Assembly (NCBI GenBank): GCA_001805125.1
Contig: MHEF01000033.1
Span: forward strand, 5,152 to 15,624
Length of the DNA stretch: 10,473 nucleotides
DNA from: Nitrospirae bacterium RBG_13_39_12
Lineage (GTDB): Bacteria; Nitrospirota; Thermodesulfovibrionia; Thermodesulfovibrionales; SM23-35
Direction of reading: 5' to 3'
Positions 1 to 6,637 of this stretch are shown here, piece after piece. The position numbers and the translations under genes are program-made. The stretch's first letter is position 1, and each line of letters begins with the position of its first letter. The notes under the pieces are model-generated. The model made no database searches. It saw only the letters and a list, made by a program, of their open reading frames with translations, and was not told the DNA's origin.

Positions 1-1661
1 CCCCTGTCTTTTTTACATATATCCTCTGCCTTTGATAGTGCCTGTTTCCATTCGTTTTCCGGATAATCTTTTTTATCCTTTAATAAGTCTTTTGCAATAC
101 CCTCAGGATTACCTCCAAGTATAATATCGGTTCCCCTACCTGCCATATTAGTTGCTATTGTAACTGCGCCGCTTCTTCCAGCTTGAGAAATAATCTCTGC
201 TTCCTTCTCGTGATATTTTGCATTCAGGACAGAATGCGGGATGCCTTTTCTCTTTAACATATAACTCAATTTCTCGGAATTTTCTATAGAGATGGTGCCG
301 ACAAGTACAGGTTGTCCTTTTTTGTGAAGTTCTTCTATTTCTCTTATGACAGAGTTGAATTTCCCTTTCTCAGTCTTATAAATTACATCTGGGTAGTCAC
401 TTCTTACCATAGCCTTATTTGTAGGGATAACCATTACTTCAAGATTATAGATTTTTGAAAATTCTTCAGCCTCTGTATCGGCTGTTCCTGTCATACCTGC
501 AAGCTTGTTGTACATCCTAAAATAATTCTGAAATGTTATTGTTGCAAGAGTCTGGTTTTCATTTTCAATTTTTACACATTCCTTTGCTTCAATTGCCTGA
601 TGAAGTCCATCTGACCAGCGCCTTCCTGGCATTAGCCTTCCAGTAAATTCATCTACTATAAGCACTCCTCCATCTTTGATAACATAATCGACATCCTTTT
701 TAAATATAGAATGCGCTTTGAGTGCTTGGAGGACATGGTGTACTAGTTCAATATTTGATGGATCATAAAGGTTGCCTGAATCGAGTAATTTTTCCACTTT
801 TATACTGCCTTCTTCTGTAAGAATACAGGTTTTTGCCTTTTCATCAATTGTATAATCGATGTCTCTTTGAAGTCTTGGAATGATCTTATCTATTTTGTAA
901 TACTTATCCGTTGATTCCTCTGAAGGGCCTGATATGATAAGTGGTGTTCTTGCTTCGTCAATAAGTATACTGTCAACCTCATCAACTATTGCATAGTTTA
1001 GCTCTCTTTGACAGTAATCTGATATCTCATATTTCATATTGTCTCTGAGATAATCAAAGCCGAATTCATTGTTGGTTCCATAAGTTATGTCTGCTAAATA
1101 GGCATCTTTTCTTGAACACGTGCATAAAAACTCAAATCTTTTATCAGAAGAAATGTAGGATGGATCGTATAGAAAAGAGATATCGTGTTGTATAACACCA
1201 ACAGTAAGACCAAGAGAATAGTATATTGGCCCCATCCATTGAGTGTCCCTTTTCGCAAGATAATCATTCACAGTAACAATATGAACACCCTTACCCGAAA
1301 GTGCATTTAAATACACAGGTAGGGTAGCAACAAGAGTTTTACCTTCACCGGTCTTCATCTCAGCTATTTTGCCTTCTTGAAGTACAATACCACCGAGTAC
1401 CTGAACATCAAAATGCCTCATTTTCAGTTTTCTTTTGGATATTTCACGCACAACTGCAAATGCCTCAGGAAGTATATTATTAAGGAGTTGACCTGCTTCT
1501 ATCATTCTCCTGAATTCTTCAGTCTTATCTTTAAGCTGAATATCTGAAAGACTGGATATATGTGGCTCTAAAGAGTTGACTTGCTCTACTATAGGCAATA
1601 GTCTTTTTATCTCGCGCTCGTTTTTTGTACCAAAGACTTTTTTAAGCAGTGTTCCAACCAT
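1..1661 (-). CDS. secA: Preprotein translocase ATPase SecA (N-terminal part, cut by window edge)
   Basis: SecA is the motor ATPase that binds preproteins and drives them through the SecYEG channel at the inner membrane. 553 codons are visible of a family norm of about 830-900. They run from the start through NBD1 and the preprotein cross-linking domain into NBD2. The N-terminus MVGTLLKKVFGTKNEREIK is typical of SecA. Walker A (MKTGEGKT) lies near residues 100-107, the DEVDSILIDEARTP Walker B region near 225-240, AGMTGTADTEAEEF near 385-400, and TNMAGRGTDIILGGNP near 510-525. The frame is open throughout. The ATG at 1661 is the only sensible start: an in-frame TAG sits two codons upstream (1667-1665) and the protein aligns from its first residues. 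No Shine-Dalgarno precedes it. The gene is transcribed divergently from the usp gene. Helical scaffold and C-terminal zinc linker are outside the window. Confidence 0.98.
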   Translation of the reverse strand, partial: MVGTLLKKVFGTKNEREIKRLLPIVEQVNSLEPHISSLSDIQLKDKTEEFRRMIEAGQLLNNILPEAFAVVREISKRKLKMRHFDVQVLGGIVLQEGKIAEMKTGEGKTLVATLPVYLNALSGKGVHIVTVNDYLAKRDTQWMGPIYYSLGLTVGVIQHDISFLYDPSYISSDKRFEFLCTCSRKDAYLADITYGTNNEFGFDYLRDNMKYEISDYCQRELNYAIVDEVDSILIDEARTPLIISGPSEESTDKYYKIDKIIPRLQRDIDYTIDEKAKTCILTEEGSIKVEKLLDSGNLYDPSNIELVHHVLQALKAHSIFKKDVDYVIKDGGVLIVDEFTGRLMPGRRWSDGLHQAIEAKECVKIENENQTLATITFQNYFRMYNKLAGMTGTADTEAEEFSKIYNLEVMVIPTNKAMVRSDYPDVIYKTEKGKFNSVIREIEELHKKGQPVLVGTISIENSEKLSYMLKRKGIPHSVLNAKYHEKEAEIISQAGRSGAVTIATNMAGRGTDIILGGNPEGIAKDLLKDKKDYPENEWKQALSKAEDICKKDR

Positions 1662-1696
1662 GTTCTATAATAGAATTAAGGGATTTAATATTTCAA
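1659..1696 (-). promoter_or_regulatory. Probable secA promoter, very close to the start codon
   Basis: On the minus strand TTGAAA (1696-1691) and TATTAT (1672-1667) are separated by 18 bp, a good sigma-70-type match. The -10 ends only five bases before the secA ATG, so transcription would begin at or next to the A of the start codon. No purine-rich ribosome-binding site lies between. The elements are seen; the inferred start site and leaderless transcript are not proven, and AT-rich DNA throws up such matches by chance. Confidence 0.45.
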
Positions 1697-1743
1697 GAAA
1701 CACTATTAAATACTTACTCTGTATTTAGAAACAGATCATTTTT

Positions 1744-1763
1744 TGTTTAAATGTTTTTAAACA
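1744..1763. repeat. Perfect interrupted palindrome, 8+4+8 bp (candidate operator)
   Basis: TGTTTAAA (1744-1751) and TTTAAACA (1756-1763) are exact inverted copies around TGTT, giving a TGT-N14-ACA shape typical of sites for dimeric helix-turn-helix regulators. It lies about 80 bp upstream of the secA start and about 90 bp upstream of the TTGACA that may serve usp. No second full copy was seen in the window. It does not match the CRP TGTGA or FNR TTGAT half-sites, so a link to the nearby Crp/Fnr gene is not supported by sequence. Confidence 0.5.
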
Positions 1764-1853
1764 GATGTTCTGCAAGTATTCGCATATACTGCGATATATG
1801 AAATTCGATATCCATTAATTAACACTTAAAACATATATAAAACATATAAAACC

Positions 1854-1882
1854 TTGACAAATTACAAATTAAATGATAAAAG
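1854..1882 (+). promoter_or_regulatory. Possible promoter for the usp gene
   Basis: A perfect TTGACA at 1854-1859 is followed after 17 bp by TAAAAG (1877-1882), a weak -10 lacking the final T. GATAAA at 1875-1880 (15 bp spacing) is an alternative. If used, the transcript would carry a leader of about 200 nt before the usp ATG and would include the inverted repeats at 1907-1994. The -35 is strong and the -10 poor, so confidence is moderate to low. Confidence 0.35.
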
Positions 1883-1906
1883 ATATATGCTGATTTTAAA
1901 CAATAA

Positions 1907-1994
1907 AACCCTCATAAATATTGAACTTTTACTAAAAACCCTTCTTAGGGTAGGTAGTTATTGCATATAAAAGATTAGGTTCATCTGGAGGGTT
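1907..1994 (+). promoter_or_regulatory. Nested inverted repeats; possible structured 5' leader of usp
   Basis: Three sets of complementary arms nest. AACCCTC (1907-1913) pairs with GAGGGTT (1988-1994), 7 bp. TGAAC (1922-1926) pairs with GTTCA (1979-1983), 5 bp. Inside is a hairpin of ACCCT (1938-1942), loop TCTT, AGGGT (1947-1951), extended after a 3x3 internal loop by ACTA (1931-1934) with TAGT (1955-1958). The paired arms hold most of the G and C in a spacer that is otherwise nearly all A/T. This would be a leader RNA ending about 95 nt before the usp start codon. I do not recognise a known riboswitch class; the c-di-GMP-I consensus was considered and does not fit. Confidence 0.35.
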
Positions 1995-2089
1995 ACAAAA
2001 TAATAAGAACAAATTATTTATAAATTAACAATAAAGGTTGGAATCAAGATAAGAAATTAAATTAAAATTGCATTTGAGGAGGTAGAGTT

Positions 2090-2545
2090 ATGGAAAATAT
2101 CAAACGTATTCTTGTAGTAAGCAGAGTGACAAAAGAAAGTCAAGAAGCTATACGCCTTGGGGTTTCGCTATCAAAAAAATATGGAGCTGAATTATATGTT
2201 CTTCACATAATTCATAATCCCTTCGGTCTTGATGGTTGGAACATACCGGTACCATCTCCAGAAAAAGAATACGAAAAAATATTACAAAAAACAAAAAAAG
2301 AACTTGATGCACTCGTAGCTAGTGAGAAAAAGAGAGGCTTGTCTATTAATGATTTTATAAAAGAAGGAGAGCCTGTTAAGGAAATCCTAAAAGTTGTAAA
2401 GGAAAAAAATATAGATCTTATGATAATGCTTACTCATGAGCAAGGTCGTCTTGAGCATTTTCTATTTGCAAGAGGTACTGACGAAATCATCAGGAAAATG
2501 CCATGTTCAGTTCTTTTACTGAAGAAAGAACCTCGTACTTCATAA
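2090..2545 (+). CDS. Universal stress protein, UspA family
   Basis: A single-domain Usp protein of 151 residues, the usual length. It has the alpha/beta fold signature: strand KRILVVSRV at residues 5-13, ELYVLHIIH at 34-42, then DLMIMLTH and the C-terminal strand PCSVLLLKK (138-146). Members are cytosolic dimers that often bind ATP and help survival under stress or growth arrest. The ATP motif G-x2-G-x9-G-S/T is only partly kept: G119-x9-G129-T130 is present, but the preceding Gly is replaced (THEQG at 115-119), so nucleotide binding is uncertain. The ATG follows a very strong SD, GAGGAGGT (2076-2083), six bases away. The gene is alone on its strand between divergent secA and the convergent Crp/Fnr gene. 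Specific physiological role unknown. Confidence 0.93.
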   Translation: MENIKRILVVSRVTKESQEAIRLGVSLSKKYGAELYVLHIIHNPFGLDGWNIPVPSPEKEYEKILQKTKKELDALVASEKKRGLSINDFIKEGEPVKEILKVVKEKNIDLMIMLTHEQGRLEHFLFARGTDEIIRKMPCSVLLLKKEPRTS

Positions 2546-2579
2546 AAAAGAATACCTGAATCAAAAAGATATAGTATTC
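2544..2579 (-). terminator. Probable intrinsic terminator of the Crp/Fnr gene
   Basis: On the minus strand GAATAC (2579-2574) and GTATTC (2555-2550) form a 6-bp stem followed directly by a T6 run (2549-2544). The T-run overlaps the usp stop codon. The stem is short and the loop long (18 nt), so it may be weak. The plus strand has no T-run after the second arm, so it probably does not terminate usp. Confidence 0.45.
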
Positions 2580-2623
2580 CATAAATATTGAAAAGATAAT
2601 ACTGAAAGATATATTTTATGACA

Positions 2624-3316
2624 TTAAGCTTTTAAATCCTTTTGCAAAAAATTGGAATTTAATCGTATAAATTTATTATCGAGGATGGTTATATATTTAT
2701 CTTTTTGTAATCTGTCAAGTATTCTAGTAACTGTTTCTCTTGACAAACCTGTCATGTCGGCAATATTCTGATGAGTAAGTTTAATGTCTAATATTAAACC
2801 TTCGTGTGTTTTTTTTCCGTTATCATGAGAAAGCATAAGAAATAACTTTTTCACCCTATCAGATGCGCTTTTAAAATTTAATATGTATATCCTTCTCCAT
2901 GATTCACGAAGTCTTGAACACATTATTTGTAATATTTTATCACGTATTTTATCTTGATTTGTCATCAAAGAAAAAAATTCCTTTTTAGAAATAAAAGCTA
3001 TGAGTGAACTTTCTGTTGTTAATACAGTTGCAGGAGACGTCTTACCATCAATTAATGATATCTCACCAAAGAATTCATCTGTCTTATGTATTGCAAGAAT
3101 TATTTCTTTTCCATCCTCAGTCATTTGAACAACTTTTACTTTACCAAACAAGATTATATACATAAATTCATTTGTATCTTCTTCATGCAAAACAGTATCA
3201 TTTTTTTTAAATTCTTCAATGAAAATCTTGCTGCTGATCTGCAGTAATTCATCATCAGTAAGTGAAGAAAATAGTTGGATATTTCTTAAAAATTCTATTT
3301 TGATATTTTCAGGCAT
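2624..3316 (-). CDS. Crp/Fnr-family transcriptional regulator
   Basis: A 230-residue regulator with an N-terminal cyclic-nucleotide-binding-like barrel (about 10-120), a dimerisation helix (about 120-150) and a C-terminal winged helix-turn-helix (about 150-220). The pocket region reads GEISLIDGKTSPATV (84-98); the Arg-Ser that binds cAMP phosphate in E. coli CRP is Ser-Pro here, so classical cAMP binding is doubtful. There is a single Cys (C133), so no FNR-type iron-sulfur cluster. The recognition helix SRETVTR (192-198) keeps the Arg-Glu...Arg pattern of CRP. The ATG at 3316 has only a weak AGAG upstream; the nearest upstream ATG runs straight into a stop. It lies 285 bp downstream of the hybrid kinase on the same strand and converges on usp. 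Ligand and targets unknown; redox, NO or CO sensing are all possible for the family. Confidence 0.93.
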   Translation of the reverse strand: MPENIKIEFLRNIQLFSSLTDDELLQISSKIFIEEFKKNDTVLHEEDTNEFMYIILFGKVKVVQMTEDGKEIILAIHKTDEFFGEISLIDGKTSPATVLTTESSLIAFISKKEFFSLMTNQDKIRDKILQIMCSRLRESWRRIYILNFKSASDRVKKLFLMLSHDNGKKTHEGLILDIKLTHQNIADMTGLSRETVTRILDRLQKDKYITILDNKFIRLNSNFLQKDLKA

Positions 3317-3601
3317 GGTCTCTATTTCATTTTCAATAAAAACAAATTGTTGGAATTACAGTATCTTTTAAAAATAATCCTAAACAACTTAAATAATTAA
3401 TATCTATATTGTTATATTATAGTATTTATATATAAAGAAGATGAATAGATAAAATGGAATATGCTTTTTCTGCAATATTTGAGGATGGTTCGTCTTGAAG
3501 AGCAGGCGTTGAAGTTAGCTGCTGCTTAACGTTTAACAAGATACCAGATTCAGGTCATATTGAAATGTTCGAAAGATTCTTAACAATAGCAATGAGGGTT
3601 T
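3317..3601. other. Spacer with a GC-rich island and no recognised gene
   Basis: The part next to the Crp/Fnr gene (3361-3420) is about 13% GC and holds a perfect TATAAT on the minus strand (3421-3416) with only a poor TTCATC at 18 bp, a possible promoter for that gene. By contrast 3481-3540 is about 47% GC. The island contains a compact hairpin, GTTAGC-TGCT-GC-T-TAAC (3514-3530), and a minus-strand frame open for 42 codons (3554-3426) with no convincing start or SD. I recognise no protein or RNA family in it. It could be a gene remnant, a small RNA or the 3' end of the kinase transcript. Confidence 0.4.
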
Positions 3602-5674
3602 TCAGTCTGCTTTACTTTCAAATAATTTATGCAATATTTGTCCCAGTTCCGAAAGTGTAAAAGGTTTGCAAACAACACCACTAAATCCGTATTTTTTATA
3701 ATCTGCCATAACCGGATCATTAGAATATCCGCTTGCAACGACTGCTTTGATGCCAGGATCAAATTTTAGTAGTTTATTTATTGTTTCCTTACCTCCCATA
3801 CCACCCGGTACAGTTAAGTCCATAATAACTGCATCAAAACTTTTCCCTGTTTTCTTAGACTGTTTGTATACTTTTATTGCTTCATCACCGTTTTTTACAA
3901 ATTCTACCTCGTATCCAAGCTGGTAGAGCATTTTTCCTGTAACAAACCTGACCATTTCTTCGTCATCCATTACAAGGATATTACCACGCCCCTTAATGAA
4001 TGCAGGGTCTTTTTGCTTAAGTTGAAATCTCTTTGGTGAAGCGGCTATATATATATATAAAGTTGTTCCAATGTCAGGCTTGGATTCTACTTTAATATGA
4101 CCATCATGTCCTTTTACTATAGAATATGCAGTTGAAAGACCGAAGCCACTTCCATCTGGCTTGGTTGTAAAATAAGGATCAAATATCTTCTGGATATTTT
4201 CTTCAGATATTCCTATGCCATGGTCTTTAACAGATATCTTTATATAATCCCCAGCCTTGAGGGCAAGAACATTGTCAGAACCAAGAGTCACATTGTCAGC
4301 TTGTACTTGAATAGTTCCACCGTCTGGCATGGCCTGTTGAGCATTAATAATCAAATTATTGATTACTTGACTTATCTGTCCTTCGTCTACTTCAGCATGC
4401 CATAATTCAGGTGATATAAAAATATCACAATTCACTTTTGATCCCCTAAGTGCAAAATTAGCTGAATCTCTTATTAATTCATCCAGTGAAGTTATTTTTT
4501 TTACCTGTGCTCCGCCTTTGGAAAATGTCAGCAATTGCTGAGTCATATTTTTTGCTCTTAAAGATGCTTTTTCAATTTCGACCAAATGGTTATAAACTTC
4601 TCTTTCCATCATGTACATTTTAGCAAGAGAAATATTACCAAAAATTGCTGTCAATAAATTATTAAAATCATGTGCAATACCTCCCGCAAGAATACCTACT
4701 GACTCAAGTTTTTGAGCCTTCAAAAGTTCGGTTTCCATTTTTTTACGTTCAGTTATGTTTTTTATTGCAATAATAAATTCATCAAACCCTTCAACTGGTG
4801 CCTGTGAAATAAGACAGTCCATTGGGGTACCATCTGCTTTTATTATCTGGGTTTCATATATTCCTGAAATACCTTCGTTGAGGTCTTTTAACTTCTTAAG
4901 CATAAATTCTTTCAGATGCTCAGGAATTAATTCCATGATATACTTACCTTGAACATCTTCCCGTTTATAGCCTGTTTCATAATCCAAATGGCGATTTGTA
5001 TAAACAATATTACCATCTTTCTTTATTGTTATTATTAAGTCCAGAGAATTGGCTAGAATACTTTCAACATATGTTTTTGTAGCCACAAGCTTTTTTTCCG
5101 CGCGCTTACGTTCAAAAATTTCTTCTTGAAGATGCTCATTGAGCGAAATAAGATCAGCAGTTCGTTCTTTAATACGAAGCTCTAATTCTTCGTGTGTTTT
5201 CCTTAGCTCATCTTCTATACGTTTACGCCCTTTTACCTCTTCAAGTGCTTGATCGCGCATAGTTCTATAGTCATTTATACGACGTGTAAGATCCGTTACG
5301 TCCTGAATGGCAAACAAAGCATAAAAATCTTTCTTTTTATTTGCTTGTACAGGAGTTACATATGTATGTTGAATTCGATAAATTTCGTTCCTCATGATTG
5401 AAGGAATTACGTAATTGTGCAGTTGGGAAGAGAAAATGGTTGGGGGTCCGCCTTTAAATATATCCTGGAGACGTGTTGAATATTTAGGCTTTCCAAGATA
5501 AGGGAAATGAAAGGTAATATCTGTTCCGACTATTTTATTCCTATGTATGCCTGTCCATTCCTCGAGACACCTGTTCCAGAAAAGAACGACATAATCCTTT
5601 TCAAGAACAAACATACCAAGGGGGATATTATCAAGAAAACAAAATTTCTCAGCAACCCTCGCTATTTTGTCCAA
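3602..5674 (-). CDS. PAS-domain hybrid sensor histidine kinase with C-terminal receiver
   Basis: A 690-residue cytosolic sensor kinase; no signal peptide or membrane segment is visible. Order: PAS at about 12-128 (ends FAIQDVTDLT), a charged coiled coil at about 130-200, second PAS at about 203-310 (ends IAIKNITER), HisKA with H335 in GGIAHDFNNLL, HATPase_c with N-box residues N440/N444, G1 DHGIGI (484-489), IFDPYFTTK (497-505) and G2 GSGFGLST (508-515), and a receiver at about 564-685 with D570/D571, phosphoacceptor D619, S648 and K670. The HDFNN motif is typical of NtrB-like kinases. The start is TTG at 5674, chosen because CCGGAG stands five bases upstream and the gene follows the CheC-like stop by 15 bp. 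It is third in an operon after a receiver and a phosphatase. Signal unknown; the first PAS may read a small ligand or redox state. Confidence 0.95.
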   Translation of the reverse strand: MDKIARVAEKFCFLDNIPLGMFVLEKDYVVLFWNRCLEEWTGIHRNKIVGTDITFHFPYLGKPKYSTRLQDIFKGGPPTIFSSQLHNYVIPSIMRNEIYRIQHTYVTPVQANKKKDFYALFAIQDVTDLTRRINDYRTMRDQALEEVKGRKRIEDELRKTHEELELRIKERTADLISLNEHLQEEIFERKRAEKKLVATKTYVESILANSLDLIITIKKDGNIVYTNRHLDYETGYKREDVQGKYIMELIPEHLKEFMLKKLKDLNEGISGIYETQIIKADGTPMDCLISQAPVEGFDEFIIAIKNITERKKMETELLKAQKLESVGILAGGIAHDFNNLLTAIFGNISLAKMYMMEREVYNHLVEIEKASLRAKNMTQQLLTFSKGGAQVKKITSLDELIRDSANFALRGSKVNCDIFISPELWHAEVDEGQISQVINNLIINAQQAMPDGGTIQVQADNVTLGSDNVLALKAGDYIKISVKDHGIGISEENIQKIFDPYFTTKPDGSGFGLSTAYSIVKGHDGHIKVESKPDIGTTLYIYIAASPKRFQLKQKDPAFIKGRGNILVMDDEEMVRFVTGKMLYQLGYEVEFVKNGDEAIKVYKQSKKTGKSFDAVIMDLTVPGGMGGKETINKLLKFDPGIKAVVASGYSNDPVMADYKKYGFSGVVCKPFTLSELGQILHKLFESKAD
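4046..4059. repeat. (TA)7 dinucleotide tract within the kinase gene
   Basis: Seven TA units lie inside the kinase coding region, where they encode the alternating LYIYI segment (about residues 539-543) at the end of the ATPase domain just before the linker to the receiver. Such a tract is slippage-prone; loss or gain of one unit would separate the kinase core from its receiver. It may simply reflect Tyr/Ile codons in an AT-rich genome. Confidence 0.6.
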
Positions 5675-5689
5675 TTATACTCCGGATAC

Positions 5690-6263
5690 TTATTTAATTG
5701 TCTCAATAAGTTTTAACAAAACAGTAAATGAACCTACTTCAAAAATAAGAATAATATCACCTTCAATCTGAAGTTGCTGTATCATAAAACGTATCCTTAC
5801 AAGAGGAAGTGTGTTCGGAGGTGGAACAATATTATATATGAATAAAACATTTTCAAGGCTATCTTCTAAATAGGTAGGAAGAGAGTAGCTGATGTATTGG
5901 TTAAGAATGTTACCTATAGAGCCCATAACCCCGTTGAGAACAATATTGCCAACTTCACCTAGTGTTCCCGCTCTTACTGAATCAATGTCAGGAGTCCCTG
6001 TCTCCTCTCCTGTAAGCACCGTAACAAGTTTTGAAGCACTGTCAGGAGGGAATAACCAATGCTGCACTTCCAGAAAAAGGACCTTTGAATCCGAGTCGGT
6101 CAGCAGCGACAGTGTGCCCTCCTAGTTCTCCCATTTCTTCCTTTAATGACAATGGTGATATAACTTTGATAAAAGGAACTTGTAATATCGCAGCTGCTCG
6201 ACCGACCCCGATATTAATTATCTCTTTCAGGATGTCCATTTGATACGGTTCAAGTTGTATCAT
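5690..6263 (-). pseudogene. CheC-like phosphatase gene split by a one-base frameshift
   Basis: Two adjoining minus-strand frames together give one CheC-family protein of about 190 residues, the normal length. CheC proteins dephosphorylate CheY-P. The first site is visible as D10-x3-E14-x2-N17 (DILKEIIN) followed by IGVGRAAAIL. The second site, in the other frame, reads E-V-G-N with a Pro exactly 22 residues further on, as in the family, though the leading Asp/Ser is Gly. Frame one ends ...LVI-P-S-stop at CCC-TCC-TGA (6050-6042). Skipping one base there continues as P-P-D-S-A-S-K to TAA at 5690. The ATG at 6263 overlaps the receiver gene stop by ATGA and has AAGGA nine bases upstream. The intact downstream half suggests a recent mutation, a sequencing error, or programmed +1 frameshifting; the first two are likelier. 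Confidence 0.85.
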
Positions 6264-6637
6264 CGAGTATTATCCTTTTTTAAATTTAAAATATTATTAA
6301 CGATATTGTGAAGTTCTTCCTCTTTTGGAGGTTTGTTAACGAAGGCTTTAGCACCAAGTTCCAAACATTGCTTACGAACAGTTTCCTGGATATCAGCCGT
6401 TACTACAATAACAGGGGCATTAAACTGTTGATCGTGTAAAGCTTTAAGAACTTTTAAACCGTCTATTTCAGGAATTATCAGGTCCAGGATAATACAATCA
6501 GGTGAATGATCCTGGATTATCTGTAAGCCCTTGATCCCGTTTTCTGCTTCTAAAATATTGAAATCATCATTTTTAAAAGCTGAGCGTATCTTAGTACGCA
6601 TATATGTAGAATCATCGATGATGAGAATTGTCGGCAT
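6260..6637 (-). CDS. CheY-like single-domain response regulator
   Basis: A stand-alone receiver of 125 residues with no output domain. The acidic pocket D8/D9 (LIIDDSTYMR), phosphoacceptor D52 (IILDLIIPEIDG), T80 (VIVVTA) and K102 in the F-V-N-K-P-P loop are all present, so it should take up phosphate. It presumably signals by protein contact, as CheY does at the flagellar motor, or acts as a relay or phosphate sink. The ATG at 6637 is supported by AAGGAG (6649-6644) at good spacing. It is the first gene of the operon and is translationally coupled (ATGA) to the CheC-like gene, its expected phosphatase. The hybrid kinase downstream is the probable phosphodonor. No flagellar genes are visible, so a motility role is unproven. 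Confidence 0.95.
   Translation of the reverse strand: MPTILIIDDSTYMRTKIRSAFKNDDFNILEAENGIKGLQIIQDHSPDCIILDLIIPEIDGLKVLKALHDQQFNAPVIVVTADIQETVRKQCLELGAKAFVNKPPKEEELHNIVNNILNLKKDNTR

Noticed and set aside
2042..2052. AATCAAGATAA occurring upstream of both usp and miaB (also 6888-6898) as a shared regulatory motif
   Set aside because: An 11-mer of this composition is expected to recur by chance in 10 kb of AT-rich DNA; positions relative to the starts differ.
3484..3528. Short plus-strand frame ending ...L-K-L-A-A-A-stop, reminiscent of a tmRNA tag
   Set aside because: None of the tmRNA tRNA-like ends (acceptor stem, T-loop with GGTTCGA and CCA end in the right places) is present; the resemblance is limited to a few alanines.
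3514..3540. GTTAAGC/GCTTAAC-like heptamers recalling integron attC core sites
   Set aside because: The order and spacing of the two core sites do not fit attC, no integrase is nearby, and such heptamers are common in AT-rich DNA.
4755..4952. Plus-strand open frame inside the kinase gene
   Set aside because: It is antisense to a clear PAS domain, with no SD or recognisable protein.
6031..6243. Plus-strand open frames opposite the receiver/CheC junction
   Set aside because: They are antisense to well-supported CheC coding sequence; the AGGAGG there is just the complement of the CCC-TCC-TGA region.
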